Origin: Phialocephala subalpina | Taxonomy: Eukaryota; Ascomycota; Leotiomycetes; Helotiales; Mollisiaceae | Assembly (NCBI GenBank): GCA_900073065.1 | Contig: FJOG01000015.1 | Coordinates: 124,001-188,000 of the forward strand | Direction of reading: 5' to 3' | Length of the DNA stretch: 64,000 nucleotides | Shown here: positions 22,624-34,696 of the stretch, piece by piece | How positions within the stretch are numbered: the stretch's first letter is position 1 | Layout of the letters: each line of letters begins with the position of its first letter | The notes under the pieces: model-generated | Told to the model about the DNA's origin: nothing | The model's input: the letters and a program-made list of their open reading frames with translations, nothing else | Databases searched by the model: none | Made by a program: the position numbers and the translations under genes

Positions 22624-25600
22624 ATGAATCGCGACGATTGGCTTCAGCATTTGCAAACACCTGCGGGCAGCAAGCGACCTAGCCCGTCTCCGGCTGACGA
22701 AGATCGGGAAGTCAAAAAATCCCGTACGCAGCCTTATATCAACGACCCAAACCGCAACATTCTAGACAATGAGTTGCCATTCCCAGTTAACGACAATTTC
22801 TCTTTCCCATCACAAGATCTCTATCACGACTATGGAAACCAGTCTTATAATGGCTCTGGAAGCAAGTTCGACAACTTCACTAGCGGCGAAGTTGCGAACG
22901 TATCGCTCGATTCAATGGAAAGGAGACAGCACATGCTGGCAAATACCTACGACTCCGTACCGTGCGCCGGTGGAGGGCTCCCAACTTCGACTTTAGGGGT
23001 GGCTGAGCTCCTTGACCGGTCACACCTGCAATTACCGTCGATCGCCGAGCCATGGCTTGGGAATTTGCCATACCAGCTAACCCCTATGAATTCCTTCCTT
23101 CCATCTTCCTCCCGGCTCGATATCTCTATGGGTAACACCATGCACGGCACTTCGACTACAAGCAGACCTTTTGAGGAAACACTACCTTTCATAGGCTTTA
23201 GTAGCCTGGAGGATTTAGGTGGAAGTTACTCGCAAGGGCATGCAAACACCCCGGATGTACTCTCCGGAGTCGATGTATGCCGAAATGACCAGTCGGTATT
23301 CAGTGAGTCCCAAGCCAATCAACCGTTCTCACAAGTTCCAACCGCGTTACTCTCGGCTGAATCCACGGATGTCTGCTGCGACTACGATACTTGTTTTGGC
23401 GTTGTAAGTCACGTCTGCCCTGCGACCCTCGCGATGTTCTGACAGGCCGCAAGGTAATAACAGAACTCACCTCTTCCTTTGCGCTGGAGAATGGGGCCCA
23501 TTCTGTGCCCGTGAATCTGAAACCATTCGGAGGTATCTTCATGCTTCAGAGTCAGAATTCTGGTGCACACGTCGGTATTCTAAATAACTCTGGGCTCGTC
23601 AACACACTTCGGCAGCTTCGCCTCAAACTGGATGCCACGGTTCTGATCTCCGAGATCAAAGACATGAGAGAATCAGGCAAGCCAAAGATGAAGAAATCTG
23701 CACCCGTGAAAGCAGCCCGAGAGTACAGTATACACATCATCCTGTACGGTCTCTGGGATGACAGGGTGGCCATCGGTAGCCTTCTTTCAAACGCCGGTTT
23801 CTTTCTGCAGCATCCTTATGCCGCTGAAATCATACCCGAAGTCCAATATCACAATCCCCATTACCTTCTTCGTCCCGGCGCAGAAATACCAAAACTCGAG
23901 CATTTGCACCTAGACATCGTAGACGATAATTCCGCCCAGACCGAATCAGGAAATGAAATAATCAAGAGTCGCTTTCTACAAATTTTCGAAACCGCGGAAG
24001 CGGATGGGGGGACAGTGGCAGCAATGAAAACGTCACCAAGTCCGCGGCTTCGCTCACCACTCATGAGGTACGAGACAGTACGACCTATTATGAACGATGA
24101 CTAATACTTTGAATCAGTCATCAAATCACAGCGCTAGCTATGATGCTAGAGAAGGAGAGCGGCTATGTTGAGCAGCCGATGTTCCCGTCGCTTTGGAGAA
24201 AGGAACTTAACGAGAACAGCAAGACCATGTAGTAAGTAATTTCAAGGAACAGTACTGGCAGTATGATTTAGTTTCTTATCTTGACTTTTAGTTATCGTCA
24301 TACAGTCACGAGGTCCCTTGAGTCCAGGCCTATCCCAACTATGGGAGGAATACTAGCTGATGTAGGTTCTCCCTACACCTGTACATTTGGGATACTGATA
24401 GGATCTATCAAGGATATGGGCCTTGGGAAGACATTGAGCGTGTTGGCGCTGGTCTGCTCCTCTCTAGACTTTGATTCTATAACAGTTGGTCATTCTAAGA
24501 ACACAAGGCACCGGGGAACGCTTATTGTTGCACCAAAGTCCAGTGAGTCCGAGCTAAGAGACGTGATATCTATGGGTCACTGATGATCAGGAAAGCCATA
24601 TACGGCTGGGTAGACCAGATCTCACAGTAAGCACTGCTTTGAAGTCATTTGACACGAGGACTAACGACGTGGTGGCATTTAGACACATCCACGAAGGGCA
24701 AATACGAGTAGAGATATATCACGGCTCTGGTCGAGAAAGTCATGCCAACCAGTTCCCAGACGCGGACATTGTCATTACGACATATGAAACACTTCGCTCC
24801 GAGTGGGCAGCTTCAAAGGGAACGAGTCCTCTCTATTCCTGGAAATGGCTTCGGGTTGTCTTGGATGAAGGTGAGTAAAGTCTGGTACATGGTAGGACCT
24901 TTCTTCTCCTTACTAATCTCACTGCAGCTCACCACATTCGAAACCGTTCAAAACAGGCTTTTCGGTCTGTTTGTGAGCTCACATCCCAGTATCGATGGTG
25001 TTTGACAGGAACACCAATCCACAACTCCCTTGACGACTACGGCGCCTTGCTCAGTTTTATACGCGTTTTTCCGTTCGTAAAAAAGTCCAACTTCATGTTT
25101 TGGATTATTAAACCCGTGGAAGGGAAGCACAAGCTAGGGGTTGAACGTTTGCAGGGACTTATTCGGGCAACGTGTCTTCGGAGAACGAAGCAGAAAACCT
25201 TGTCCTCCGATAAGCTAAAACTTCCTCCACGTTCTGAAAAGATACACGAAGTTCATCTCCATTGGGATGATCAGGTCTTGTATGATGACATCAGGAAATT
25301 TAGTGCAGAAATAGCTGCGGGTTTGGAGAAACGGCCAGAAAAATATTTATTGCCCAAAGGCAAGGAAAAGAACATATTACTCCTTATCAACTCCCTGCGA
25401 CTTATCTGCGACCACGGAGAGCAGCTTCTGCCCGAAGCGGTAAAAAGAAGAAGGGAGGAAAGCTCCATTGCTTCCATTTCTTCCTTTGCTTCTGAAATGC
25501 AAGTCTACCATGGCAGGTGCTCCGTCTGCGAGGGGGAGCTTGATGACAGTGTCGCTCGGGCAGATGACCAAGATTCCATATGCGTCAATTGTGCAACTTC

Positions 25601-26464
25601 AGAGCAAGGGTCATCAAACACGAACCTGCAAGCCGATTTCCTGGGCAGAAAAGGCTTGTCGGCTTCCCAACCAGCCAGCTCTGAAAGGTCTGGTTCAGCC
25701 AAACCATGTTATCGACCCTCAGCCAAGGTACTGGCATTGTTGGGGAACCTAGAACAGGAGCGAACTGCAGCAGGGGCTAACGGCAGACCAAGAAAAAGGC
25801 ATGTCACAACACCCTCACTGCTGGAGAAGGTAACATCTAGCTGACTAAATGCAGCGTGGTATTCAGTTATTGGGTTAAAATGCTTGACCTGATTGAGCAG
25901 GCACTCAATAACGCGCAGTTTGGCTTCCGGCGTATCGATGGACATACCAGCCTCGAAGGACGGCGAAAAGCCGTGCAGGAATTCAATAACAGGCCCGACT
26001 GCACAGTGATGCTGGCTAGTATCGGCAGTTCTGCAGAAGGGTACCAATTTTAACCTATTATGGTTTGTCGAACTTTATTCAACTAACTGTGCTTTGGTTT
26101 AGGGTTAATCTTACAGCGGCCAGTATTGTGCATCTGATAGAGCCTCACTGGAACCCAATGGTAGAGGCACAAGCCGTTGATCGAGTGTATCGCATAGGGC
26201 AGACGCAAGAAGTTACGGTCTTCCGATATATCGTTCCCAACTCTGTCGAAACAGTAAGTGGACCTTTCTGGCCTATTTTCCAATTCCTCTGTTACTCATA
26301 CTCATTATATCGTTCAGTATGTCCAGCAGGTGCAGCAGGAAAAGATACAAATCATCAATCAGGCTATAAATATGAATGGAGTAACAGGGGCTGATTTAGA
26401 ATCCAAAAGATGGAAGGTAATGTCCAATCGTGATCACTGTCTACTTAGGAGGCTTCTTTACTAA
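22624..26464 (+). CDS. SNF2-family ATPase, HLTF/Rad5-Rad16-like
   Basis: About 1,100 aa, eleven exons: 22624..23403, 23454..24067, 24118..24231, 24292..24361, 24413..24542, 24596..24626, 24683..24870, 24928..25829, 25855..26040, 26103..26253 and 26318..26464. The N-terminal 260 residues are disordered. Motif I DMGLGKT (about 527-533) is visible only after removing a 51-nt intron at 24362. Motif Ia is GTLIVAPKS, motif II DEAHHIRN, motif III CLTGTPIHNSLDDYGAL. The helicase C half has VVFSYWVKMLD, RIDGHTSLEGRR, NLTAASIVHLIEPHWNP and DRVYRIGQTQEV. A reduced zinc knuckle (CSVCEGEL..CVNC) stands where HLTF/Rad5 carry RING. A role in chromatin or replication-fork remodelling is inferred. Exons 8 and 9 do not join in frame. 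Removing one A from the AAAAA run at 25793-25797 would give RSVVFSYW, so a homopolymer error is likely. The last exon may instead splice at 26439 and end at 26507. Confidence 0.85.
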
Positions 26465-26888
26465 ACAGATCATAGAGAATGAAAGAGATGCTAGCATAGA
26501 TAAGTAGGCGACCCACTCGTTAAATCCAACGCATGCATCAACTGGCTTGCTACAGGCCTTAACTTACGTGTAAATTGCGGTTATGTTGGCAAATGCAAAT
26601 ATAGGTTCTTTATAGTAGCTAGGTACGCTATGTCACTCTTGCTAGTACTTAGCCAAACTCTATCAAGGTCTTTTCTATTGAAACGCTGGAATAAGGCGTT
26701 TCAAAGACAGGAGTAATACCATCAGACTTTTTAGTCCGAGGTCGGGGGGTTTAAAGAGAAAAAAGAAGAAAAAAACGGGAGGAAATATTGTGGAGATGTG
26801 CCATGGTTGATGTGTGTGGAATGATTTATATAAAAGAATCAACTACCTCGACTTAATTAGCCACAGGCTCTCGGTCTGAAAGGGCAAT
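26465..26888. other. Convergent intergenic region
   Basis: This lies between the 3' ends of two convergent genes. There is no ORF. A purine-rich AGAAAAAAGAAGAAAAAA patch occurs at about 26755-26775. Confidence 0.45.
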
Positions 26889-29800
26889 TTACTTCCCCTC
26901 GCCAATTTTAGACATCAATTCCTTTCCAGCCTCCTTGTCATGCCGGATTCGCTTGGTCTCTTCGACAAGCTCATCCCAGGTCTTCCCCAACCATCGATGA
27001 ATGCCTTTTGCGCCCTCCTCTTCCCGTATCTTCTTTCCTGGGCGTGCCACTGATAAGACGATGTTTGTCTCCTCCTGGTCTGCTTCTGGGTCAGCACCAT
27101 TTAGGAGGAGAAATCTGATCATTTCAGCTCCCTCAGCAGATGTGTTGCTTGCGGCGCGTTGAAGTGCAGTTTTCTGCGTATTACTTGGACGGCTATTGAT
27201 ATTGGCGCCATGCCCAAGTAGATACACTGCTAGAGTGATTGAACAGCCGAACTCTGCTACATTTCTCAGAGTTTGACTGGCCCACTTTTCATCCAAAAAC
27301 GCGACGACTCCAGAGTCCCTCCACAGACAGAGCAGTTGTTGGTCCCCCGCCAAGTGTGACGCAGCTGCCTGAATTGTTTTTTGCCCCCAAACAACCTTTT
27401 TATCAGGGTCAAATTCTTATCTCGCCCAGGGAAGATATTTAGTCCGCTTCGAAGCCACTTGGCCCAGATTTTCATTCCTTCAAGCCAATCATTCGATACG
27501 AGTTGAGAAATGAGCAGGACTCGGTGAGAGTGGTCTTTCCCTTCCCGTCCCTGTAGAAAATTATAAGAGTCGACAGGATCTTGTAACTGGCCGTCCAAAA
27601 AAGGTTTAACTCGAGACAGAAGATATCTCAGAGTACTCCCATTGCAGCCCTTTATTGACTCTGCGATACAGTCTGCCCAAGCCTCGGATACTAGCTTGGC
27701 CTCATCATATTCAGCCGGCTCTTCCAACAGCTCGAGCATGGCACCCGAAGCTGCGAAGGCGGCGAGTATTCGGAGCTTATGTCGACTGTCATTGACCTGG
27801 AGGGCGTTTGGGAAAGTCGACAGGACCTTCTGGACAGCTCCCACTTGGTCCTCTTGGACCAAGTCACAGAGCAAAGCCTCAACTCCGTCCTGAGCGAGAT
27901 CCTGGACGTCGAAGCTCACTTGCGACTGACCGCTTTGATGCGCTTGCTTGAAATGACCTTGCAGCATTCTCTCGGACAAAAAGCCGATCAGTCCAGATTC
28001 GCAGCCGGGAACAGGGCATGTTAAAGGGTTATCATGCGAATGCTCGTGCCTGTCTCTGGGGACACGCTTTTGGAAGCCGTGTTGCCAAAATTCACACTGT
28101 GGGAACCGGCATTTGAATGGTCGTGGTCCGTAGTACTGCAGGATATAGGCACAATTCTCATGGCATCCGGGTTCGCCGGAAATGAGCCAGCCCGTTGGGG
28201 AATTACAGAGTGCGGCGTCTAAGGCCTGACGGATGCGTTGGGATGTGGCTGATGTCGTAAGGGGATCACGTTTATCCTTCTGAGAGTCTAGGAATATCAG
28301 CTAGGCAATTCAACTCCTAAGAGGTTCATAGGCATGAAGGGTGCGGTCGTACCTCGGTTTGTCTTGCCGGTGAATTGGAAAGACGAGTTGCGAAACCGTG
28401 AGACTCTGCAGAGTAGCTGATGCAGCAGAGGATGTTTTGCCTCCAACGTTCCAAAAGTAGCTTCATTATCGCTCTCATCCTCGCTCTCATCCTCGCTTCC
28501 ACCTCTGGCAGTGCTATTAAAGTCTTGTATCTTCCTAGCCTCCCACAGCATTTGAATGGCATCAATCAGATTGGCTGACGGATTCGCTGCCTTGATGGAC
28601 CGAAGATACTGACAGACCAGATCGAACCACATTCGCGTTGAGAAGGTATGGAAACTGTATTGACCCGTAGAGACGTTCTCAGAACGCTCCTTAGCTGGCA
28701 AATCGGGATCATGATGGCGCTGGCATAGATATTCGATACAGCGCACGGCCAAATCCAGGGTGGCCTGGTTCATTTCAATCAGCTGTGCTCCGAGATGAGG
28801 GCTGGAGATATATCTGCAAGACAGTTAGCAGTAGATCGACAAGTTCCAGCGTACGCTAGTTACTCTTTTGCCGTGAAGTGAACAAAGCGTATATAAGTGT
28901 CCACGGTCTCAACTATTGGACCAAGAACCTCAACAACATCGAGCTTTGCGACTATATCGAAGACCTGATCCCGGTTGCCAGGCCTTACAACTAAGGCTTG
29001 GTGTGCGTCCTCGATAGTAAGTGGCGTCGAAGTACAGGCAACCCATCCCAAGAGTCTCCGAGCCTGCTCTGACCTGCGCTTGTCCTTGTGGTCTCCCAAG
29101 CGTACAATGATACGATGGTAACTACATGATAGTTGGTCAGTCGCAGTTCATCCTCTTGAGTTGGGGGGCACTCTTACGCATCATCAAGGCTCTCTGGGAG
29201 AACTGCCAACTCTTTCAGTATTTCTGACATGTCGTGCATAGTTGCGATCATGTCCATAATGAGCCGAGCATAGAGGAACATGCCTTTTGCACGACTTGCT
29301 AACGGTACCAAAAGCTTCCTGATCTCGACTTGTGCCTTTGGAAAAACTTTGCGAGTATGGAAGATATATTGACTACGTTCGTGAATGTAGTCTTTGATGC
29401 TTCCTTCATTATGGTCATGAACTGGGATCACGACTGCTGTATCATCCAGCAGTCGCATTATATCGGCTTCGGATCGGCTACTAAGGATGATCCTCAGCCT
29501 TTCGCATATCTTGGCCAGCCTAAGAAGTTCTGTGACAAGTCTGCCACGCTCTGCTTCACTGATCTCGTCAACACCGTCAATAACGAGATAGACGGAGCCA
29601 GTGTAGCGAATAAGAGAGGACAGAAGGTTGCTTGCGGCAGTGAGATCGTTCTTAAGGTCTTCCACCATCGAATCGCAAATAACAGCCATGAGCTCTTCAT
29701 CTCTTCCAGCCAGCTGAAAGATAAGGGAGTGGGTTATCGACAACGCTGAAGTTTTGGCTTCCTGGTACGTCAGGAATGCAAAAGCTGTCTCCGTCCCTTG

Positions 29801-32800
29801 GAAACGTCTCAATTCGTCGACAGTTGCACTAGAGAGAACTGTCTTGCCTGTGTTTAAATAACCCAATGTTAGACATGGTTTTGACCAAGGTGGTGTGCAA
29901 TTTTCAGTGTTGTTCCAAGGCAAGCATTGGAACATTTGAAGAGTTCACGGGACTGGAAACAGTGCTAAAAAGATGTATGCCTACCCGCCCCTGGAATCCC
30001 TTTCAACCACAGGATTCGGTTCTCCTCCTGCGAGCTGTTGAGCCATTTCGTGAAAGTCTTGTCCATAAAGAGCCAACCTCCAGTTTCCTTACAGCGGCGG
30101 CCGCGAAGGCGATATAGGGTGTCATCATATCTGCACGGATTAAGAGATGTCATGATGCGGTGGAATTCTTGCCGACGAGCCTCCCTCTTCTGCGCTTTGA
30201 AACCCTCCAATGCATCCTTTCGAAACTCATATTCTTGTTGGATGTGCTCTAGGCGTATCTCTGTCCTCATCAGTCGAGTGAGTCGCCCAATATGACGCGC
30301 AACTTCCAAGATATGCGCGTAATGCTTCGGCCACAAGCGATCAAAGACATGCATCCAGTCTATGGTAATGGTCAGTAATAGCTAGCTAGCTAGGTAAATT
30401 ATGACGAAAGGCACATTTTGCCATGGTACTTACTCGGGTGACTGAAAGGCTCCAAGGCTTCACGATAGAAGTTGAGAAGATCCTTCAAAAAAAGCACCAG
30501 AATCTCTTTGGCCTCCATGTTTTGGTCGAATACTGCTGCCGAGGCTTGAAAATCGGGCAGTGCTTGCCCTATCTCGGCGGCGACATTGATGATTGAGTCG
30601 TAGGCCGTGCCCAGCGTTCTCGACCACCGCAAAAGAAGTGCGATCGGTCCCCAGAGGAGTGCCAGAACATCGTGACTCCCGTTAATAATATCATTAATAA
30701 CGCCAGCATACCCCTCCAGGCGCTCGAAATATAGCTGCATTTTCGGTAGGTTACGAAGCCCACCGCGTGTCTGCTGCTCCTCCTGGATTTTATCTGTAAT
30801 GTCGTAAACATCGTTGCTGGATGTTACTTTGAGGATCTCGTCCAAAGGTATAGAATCGGGAAGGTTGTCCTTGAATACTCGTGCCGCTTCTTCGAATTCG
30901 CATTGGAGGGCATTGATGGGAGCGGCCATACTAGCGGATGGTAAATCGCCGAGAGAACAATGCATCTGCTCAACAACTTCGTTGTTAGAAAGCGCCTCTT
31001 GCCATTGATTCTCGGCCGATTGAAGGAGATTGTCTGGCAACAATCTCCACAGGTCCTCGACACTTTGGACTATCACGTTTTCAAGGGAAAACATGGCAGA
31101 TCTATCCCCCAGGTGCCGCGTCTCTGGTTCTTCTCTTAATGCATGGACTAACTTCTTCATGATTTTGACCGAACTCTCTGATTGCTCATAGGCGTAGCTG
31201 GAAACACTTTTCTCACCCAAAGTCAAAGCGTGGCCCCATATCTCGAACCGTTCCTGCGCGAATCGAAGACTCTCTAGGTGGTGCTCAGCAAGGGGCGCAG
31301 ATATTTCTCTGGTCCCGCGGACCTCACGAAACATGTCTTGAACGGAGTGGAAGTGTTTTTGCAGGCTCAAAACTGCCAAGCGACGATGCATGTTGTTCAT
31401 GTCAGGCCGACTTTGCGGGTCAACTTGAAGAGCGTGAAGAGATAGCTCAACAAGCTGGGGAACCAAGTCTGGGTGGGGGTTATCGCGTCTCAGCGCCTCC
31501 ATCCAATCAAATACTTCTTGCTTGACGTCGCCATGAGGCTGATAGAAGCCGGCGTCTTTCCACCGAGGAAACCGCCCCGGCGTGAGTCGCTTCATGCGGA
31601 ACTCCTCGACACCATCTGCCCCTTTCAGCATGTAGGTGACAACCTCGACGATAAGACAACCGAAAGCCCAGACATCGATAGCTCGATTGACGGTTTGCGG
31701 GTTCTCTTCCATGTCAGTGCACTCGGGGGCAATATAATCCCCACTGATCGACTTGTACGGCGTGTGCGACAGGGCCTCCGCCGACTTTAGGCGGCCCAGT
31801 CCGAAGTCAGCTAGGATGAAGGTATCGGGAGAAAGCAGGACATTGGGCGGCCGGAGATCATGGTGGTAGCCGATGGCCTCGAAGTCGACGTCGTGATTGG
31901 CTTGGTTGAGATGAAGGCGGTGTGTCTTCGACAGCGCTGACGCGAGTCCCGTGAGGGCAGAGTAGAAAGTGAAGTCCCATTGAAAATCTCGATAGCGGGT
32001 TTTAGCTATTAAGAATTTGCCGAGATCCATGTCTACATATGGGAAGAGAAAGTTCTGTTCCCCACGGTACGTGTAAGAGCCCCATAGAGGAATGATGTTG
32101 GGATGATGCAGCTGGTTCAAAAGTCGCAAACACTTGTCTTCCCTCTCAAACTCTTTCGTCATACCTTTGACTTTAAGTTGTTTCCGCACCACTTGCACCT
32201 CTTCCACCTGGAAAGTATCGCGTCAGTGTAAGGGCTTCCATGCGGGAATCGGGTCAATGGGGTCAATTTGGAAGCACTCACTCCTTTGTCAACAAAGTTC
32301 TGTTGAGACGGCGAGATATTCATCTTGTTCACATCACTAAATGCCCCAGTGCCGATTTGCTCGGCGCCAATGAAGGGAAGAATCATTTTCTTTTCCACCT
32401 CACGATGACACTTCCACATGCTCTCTGGGAAGGTGTAAGGGTAAAACACCCATTGGACCTCTTGGGCGAGCCGGCGGCCGATGGGGCTACCCGCAATTGT
32501 CACTGCATCACCTTCACTCAGCGGGAGTCGACTGTCGAGAGCACCATGTTTGCGGAACTCGATGATGAGATCTTGGCAATCATTGTAAATGAGCATGGCA
32601 AACAGCCTCTGGCCTTCGTCGTGTATCGTGTCCGCCAGCTTAATGCGATCACCTGGACCGCAAGTCAGTTCCTCGACGGCGCCTTTGATCGCCGCGAGAG
32701 TGAATATTTCGTGAAGCTTGTCGGTGGGCAGGAAAAGGCGCTCGGAGATTGAGGTGACCAGGCTATCCTGTATCTGCTCCCTCAAAAAGCCAATAGATCC

Positions 32801-33177
32801 CAGTGCGCCAGAAAGGCTCGGCGGCATGATGCTTGCGATTCGAGGGTGGAACGACAACAGAAGACCGAGTTTAGGCAAGTAGTCGGAAAGATCTTGGTCG
32901 GAATGAATGAAGTCTATTACGCCCGAAAGGGATGGCGTTTCGTCTGTCGGGATTACACCGGCAAATTGTGAGGCTGAATTACTAATCACGTGCTGTTTGA
33001 CAAGGTGCTCCAAAATCAGCTCCGGCAGAAACCCTGTGAGGTAGCAGAAACGGATCTTAGCAAGATTCGGTAAGGAAACTATAGCCAGGGCACACAGGAG
33101 GCCAAAATAGGTTCCATATTATGATGCGCAGGCCGACTCACGGGGTACTCGGGCATGTTTAGGCTCTGCTCCGGCAT
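26889..33177 (-). CDS. NOD-like receptor: protein kinase-DUF7708-NACHT-zinc finger-ankyrin
   Basis: About 1,920 aa, eight exons: 33096..33177, 32282..33033, 30434..32207, 29985..30359, 29178..29847, 28864..29121, 28353..28813 and 26889..28287. All introns are GT..AG and phase-consistent; the first has a weak GTGTGC donor. Domains in order: about 250 residues unknown. A kinase follows at about 250-558: GTGAFSDV, Lys in VVRKQL, HHDLRPPN for HRDLKPxN, DFG, APE. DUF7708 is at about 715-890 (LALLWGPIALLLRW). NACHT follows, with Walker A GIPGAGKT (about 989-996, rebuilt across a 137-nt intron) and Walker B VYLVIDGVDE. A LLGWVACTSTPLTIEDA winged-helix-like segment, two C2H2-like zinc motifs (about 1517-1574) and one or two ankyrin-like repeats (LLGHGANIN, LLLNGADPE) complete it. 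Frame is lost once at 27414-27415, where one extra A repairs it. DUF7708-NACHT proteins are fungal STAND receptors; signalling through the attached kinase is inference. Confidence 0.85.
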
Positions 33178-33210
33178 GCTTACCCTCGGCTTGAGTATGC
33201 TCACCCTCAG
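33148..33210. repeat. Three 21-bp repeats at the receptor start
   Basis: Units start at 33148, 33169 and 33190, with the pattern CTc.GgcATGcTtAccCTcgG. On the minus strand they read as seven-residue repeats (PRVSMPE, QSLNMPE). They supply two possible in-frame start codons of the receptor, so they probably overlap its 5' leader and N-terminus. Confidence 0.6.
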
Positions 33211-33354
33211 CTCAGGTTAAAGCAGCAGTTGCTTACGTCCGCAGACTAAAACAGAACGAGCGAAAGGGAAAATTAATTTTGAGTCTATAAGTATCATTCG
33301 CTGCTCAAGAACACCATAATACCAGACTACTCTATCCCCATGGGCTGTCCCGTA

Positions 33355-34688
33355 ACCGAGATCCCGTGTCAAATCCCATCCCTGGCAAAATCCCACCTTT
33401 CGACAACTTTTAATAATTAATTATAGAATTATCCATAATGCTATAAGAAAACAATTTAAATATATTTATATTATTAAAGTAATAAGATTAATATAATGTA
33501 AAAGAATTAAATATTTTTTTTAATAAATACAAAATATAATAAATTTGAAAACAAATATATATTATTATATATATTATTTAATATCTATTTATTTTAGGCA
33601 TTTAAATGGATATTACTTTAATATACTATTACTTATACTAATTATATTGATTTAAATTAAAAGCAATTTCATTTTTACTAGTATATATTAAAGAATCTTA
33701 ATTTTAATATTTGAAATTTTGAAATTTTATAAAATTATTAAAAAGTCTAAATAATATTATATATAATATATATAATATAAATCCTTTCTATTATTTTCAT
33801 TTGCGTAATATAAAAGAGTATTTTTAAACTTTAATATTGTTATATAATTACTATTTAATATAATTATTAATTTATTTTAAATATTAATATTAATTTTTAT
33901 ACAATAAATATTATTTATATATATATTATATATAATATATCTTTTATTAACTTAAAACTTTCATTATAATATAAAATTAAATATAAATTAAATAAATAAG
34001 TAATATCTTTTTATTTTAAAATAAAATAATTATTTATATATTTTATTCAAATTTTATTTAAATATATTTATATTTCATTAATGATTTCAGCTAATATTAA
34101 GTTATATTCATTTTATACTATTATAAAAGCATTTTTGATTAATTTTTATTTTATACTATTTGTATTTATATTTAAAATATAAATTTTAATTAATTATTTA
34201 ATATAAAAATAAAATATTTTAATATTTAATTGTATATAATACTTATAATAAATTTCTTTATATTAAACGCATTACTATATATATATAACTTCAAAATATC
34301 TTTAAAAATTAATATTTATATAATTAATATTTATTTTTTTATTTTTATTTTAAAAGAAATATTTTTTAATATTTTTTAATCTTTAATTTTGAAAGATATA
34401 TAATTTTTTTAATATTAATCCTTTAAATCCAATGTGATTTGTATAATATATATAGTACAAAATTAATTTCTATTAACCTTTATTATCTTATATAAAGGAT
34501 TTATATAATATAATATTAGATTTATATTATATATCAAAAATTACTTTATATATTATAAGTTTAAATACATATTAATCAAATTTTAAATTTTAAATTTTTT
34601 TATTAAAAGGTGGCTGAGATATTCTAATTTTATTATTTAAATTAAGGTGGGATTTTGGTGGGGACGGGATTTCTAACGGGAATTCGGT
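33355..34688. mobile_element. RIP-degraded TIR DNA transposon (1.33 kb)
   Basis: The AT island between the receptor and the ubiquitin-C2H2 gene is bounded by inverted repeats of about 46 bp. The left end is ACCGAGATCCCGTG..AAATCCC..CAAAATCCCACCTT. The reverse complement of the right end is ACCGAATTCCCGTT..AAATCCC..CAAAATCCCACCTT, about 80% identical. TA flanks both ends (33353-33354 and 34689-34690), as for Tc1/mariner elements. The interior is almost pure A/T with no ORF, as expected after RIP, so the transposase cannot be read. Confidence 0.82.
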
Positions 34689-34696
34689 TACAAGAT

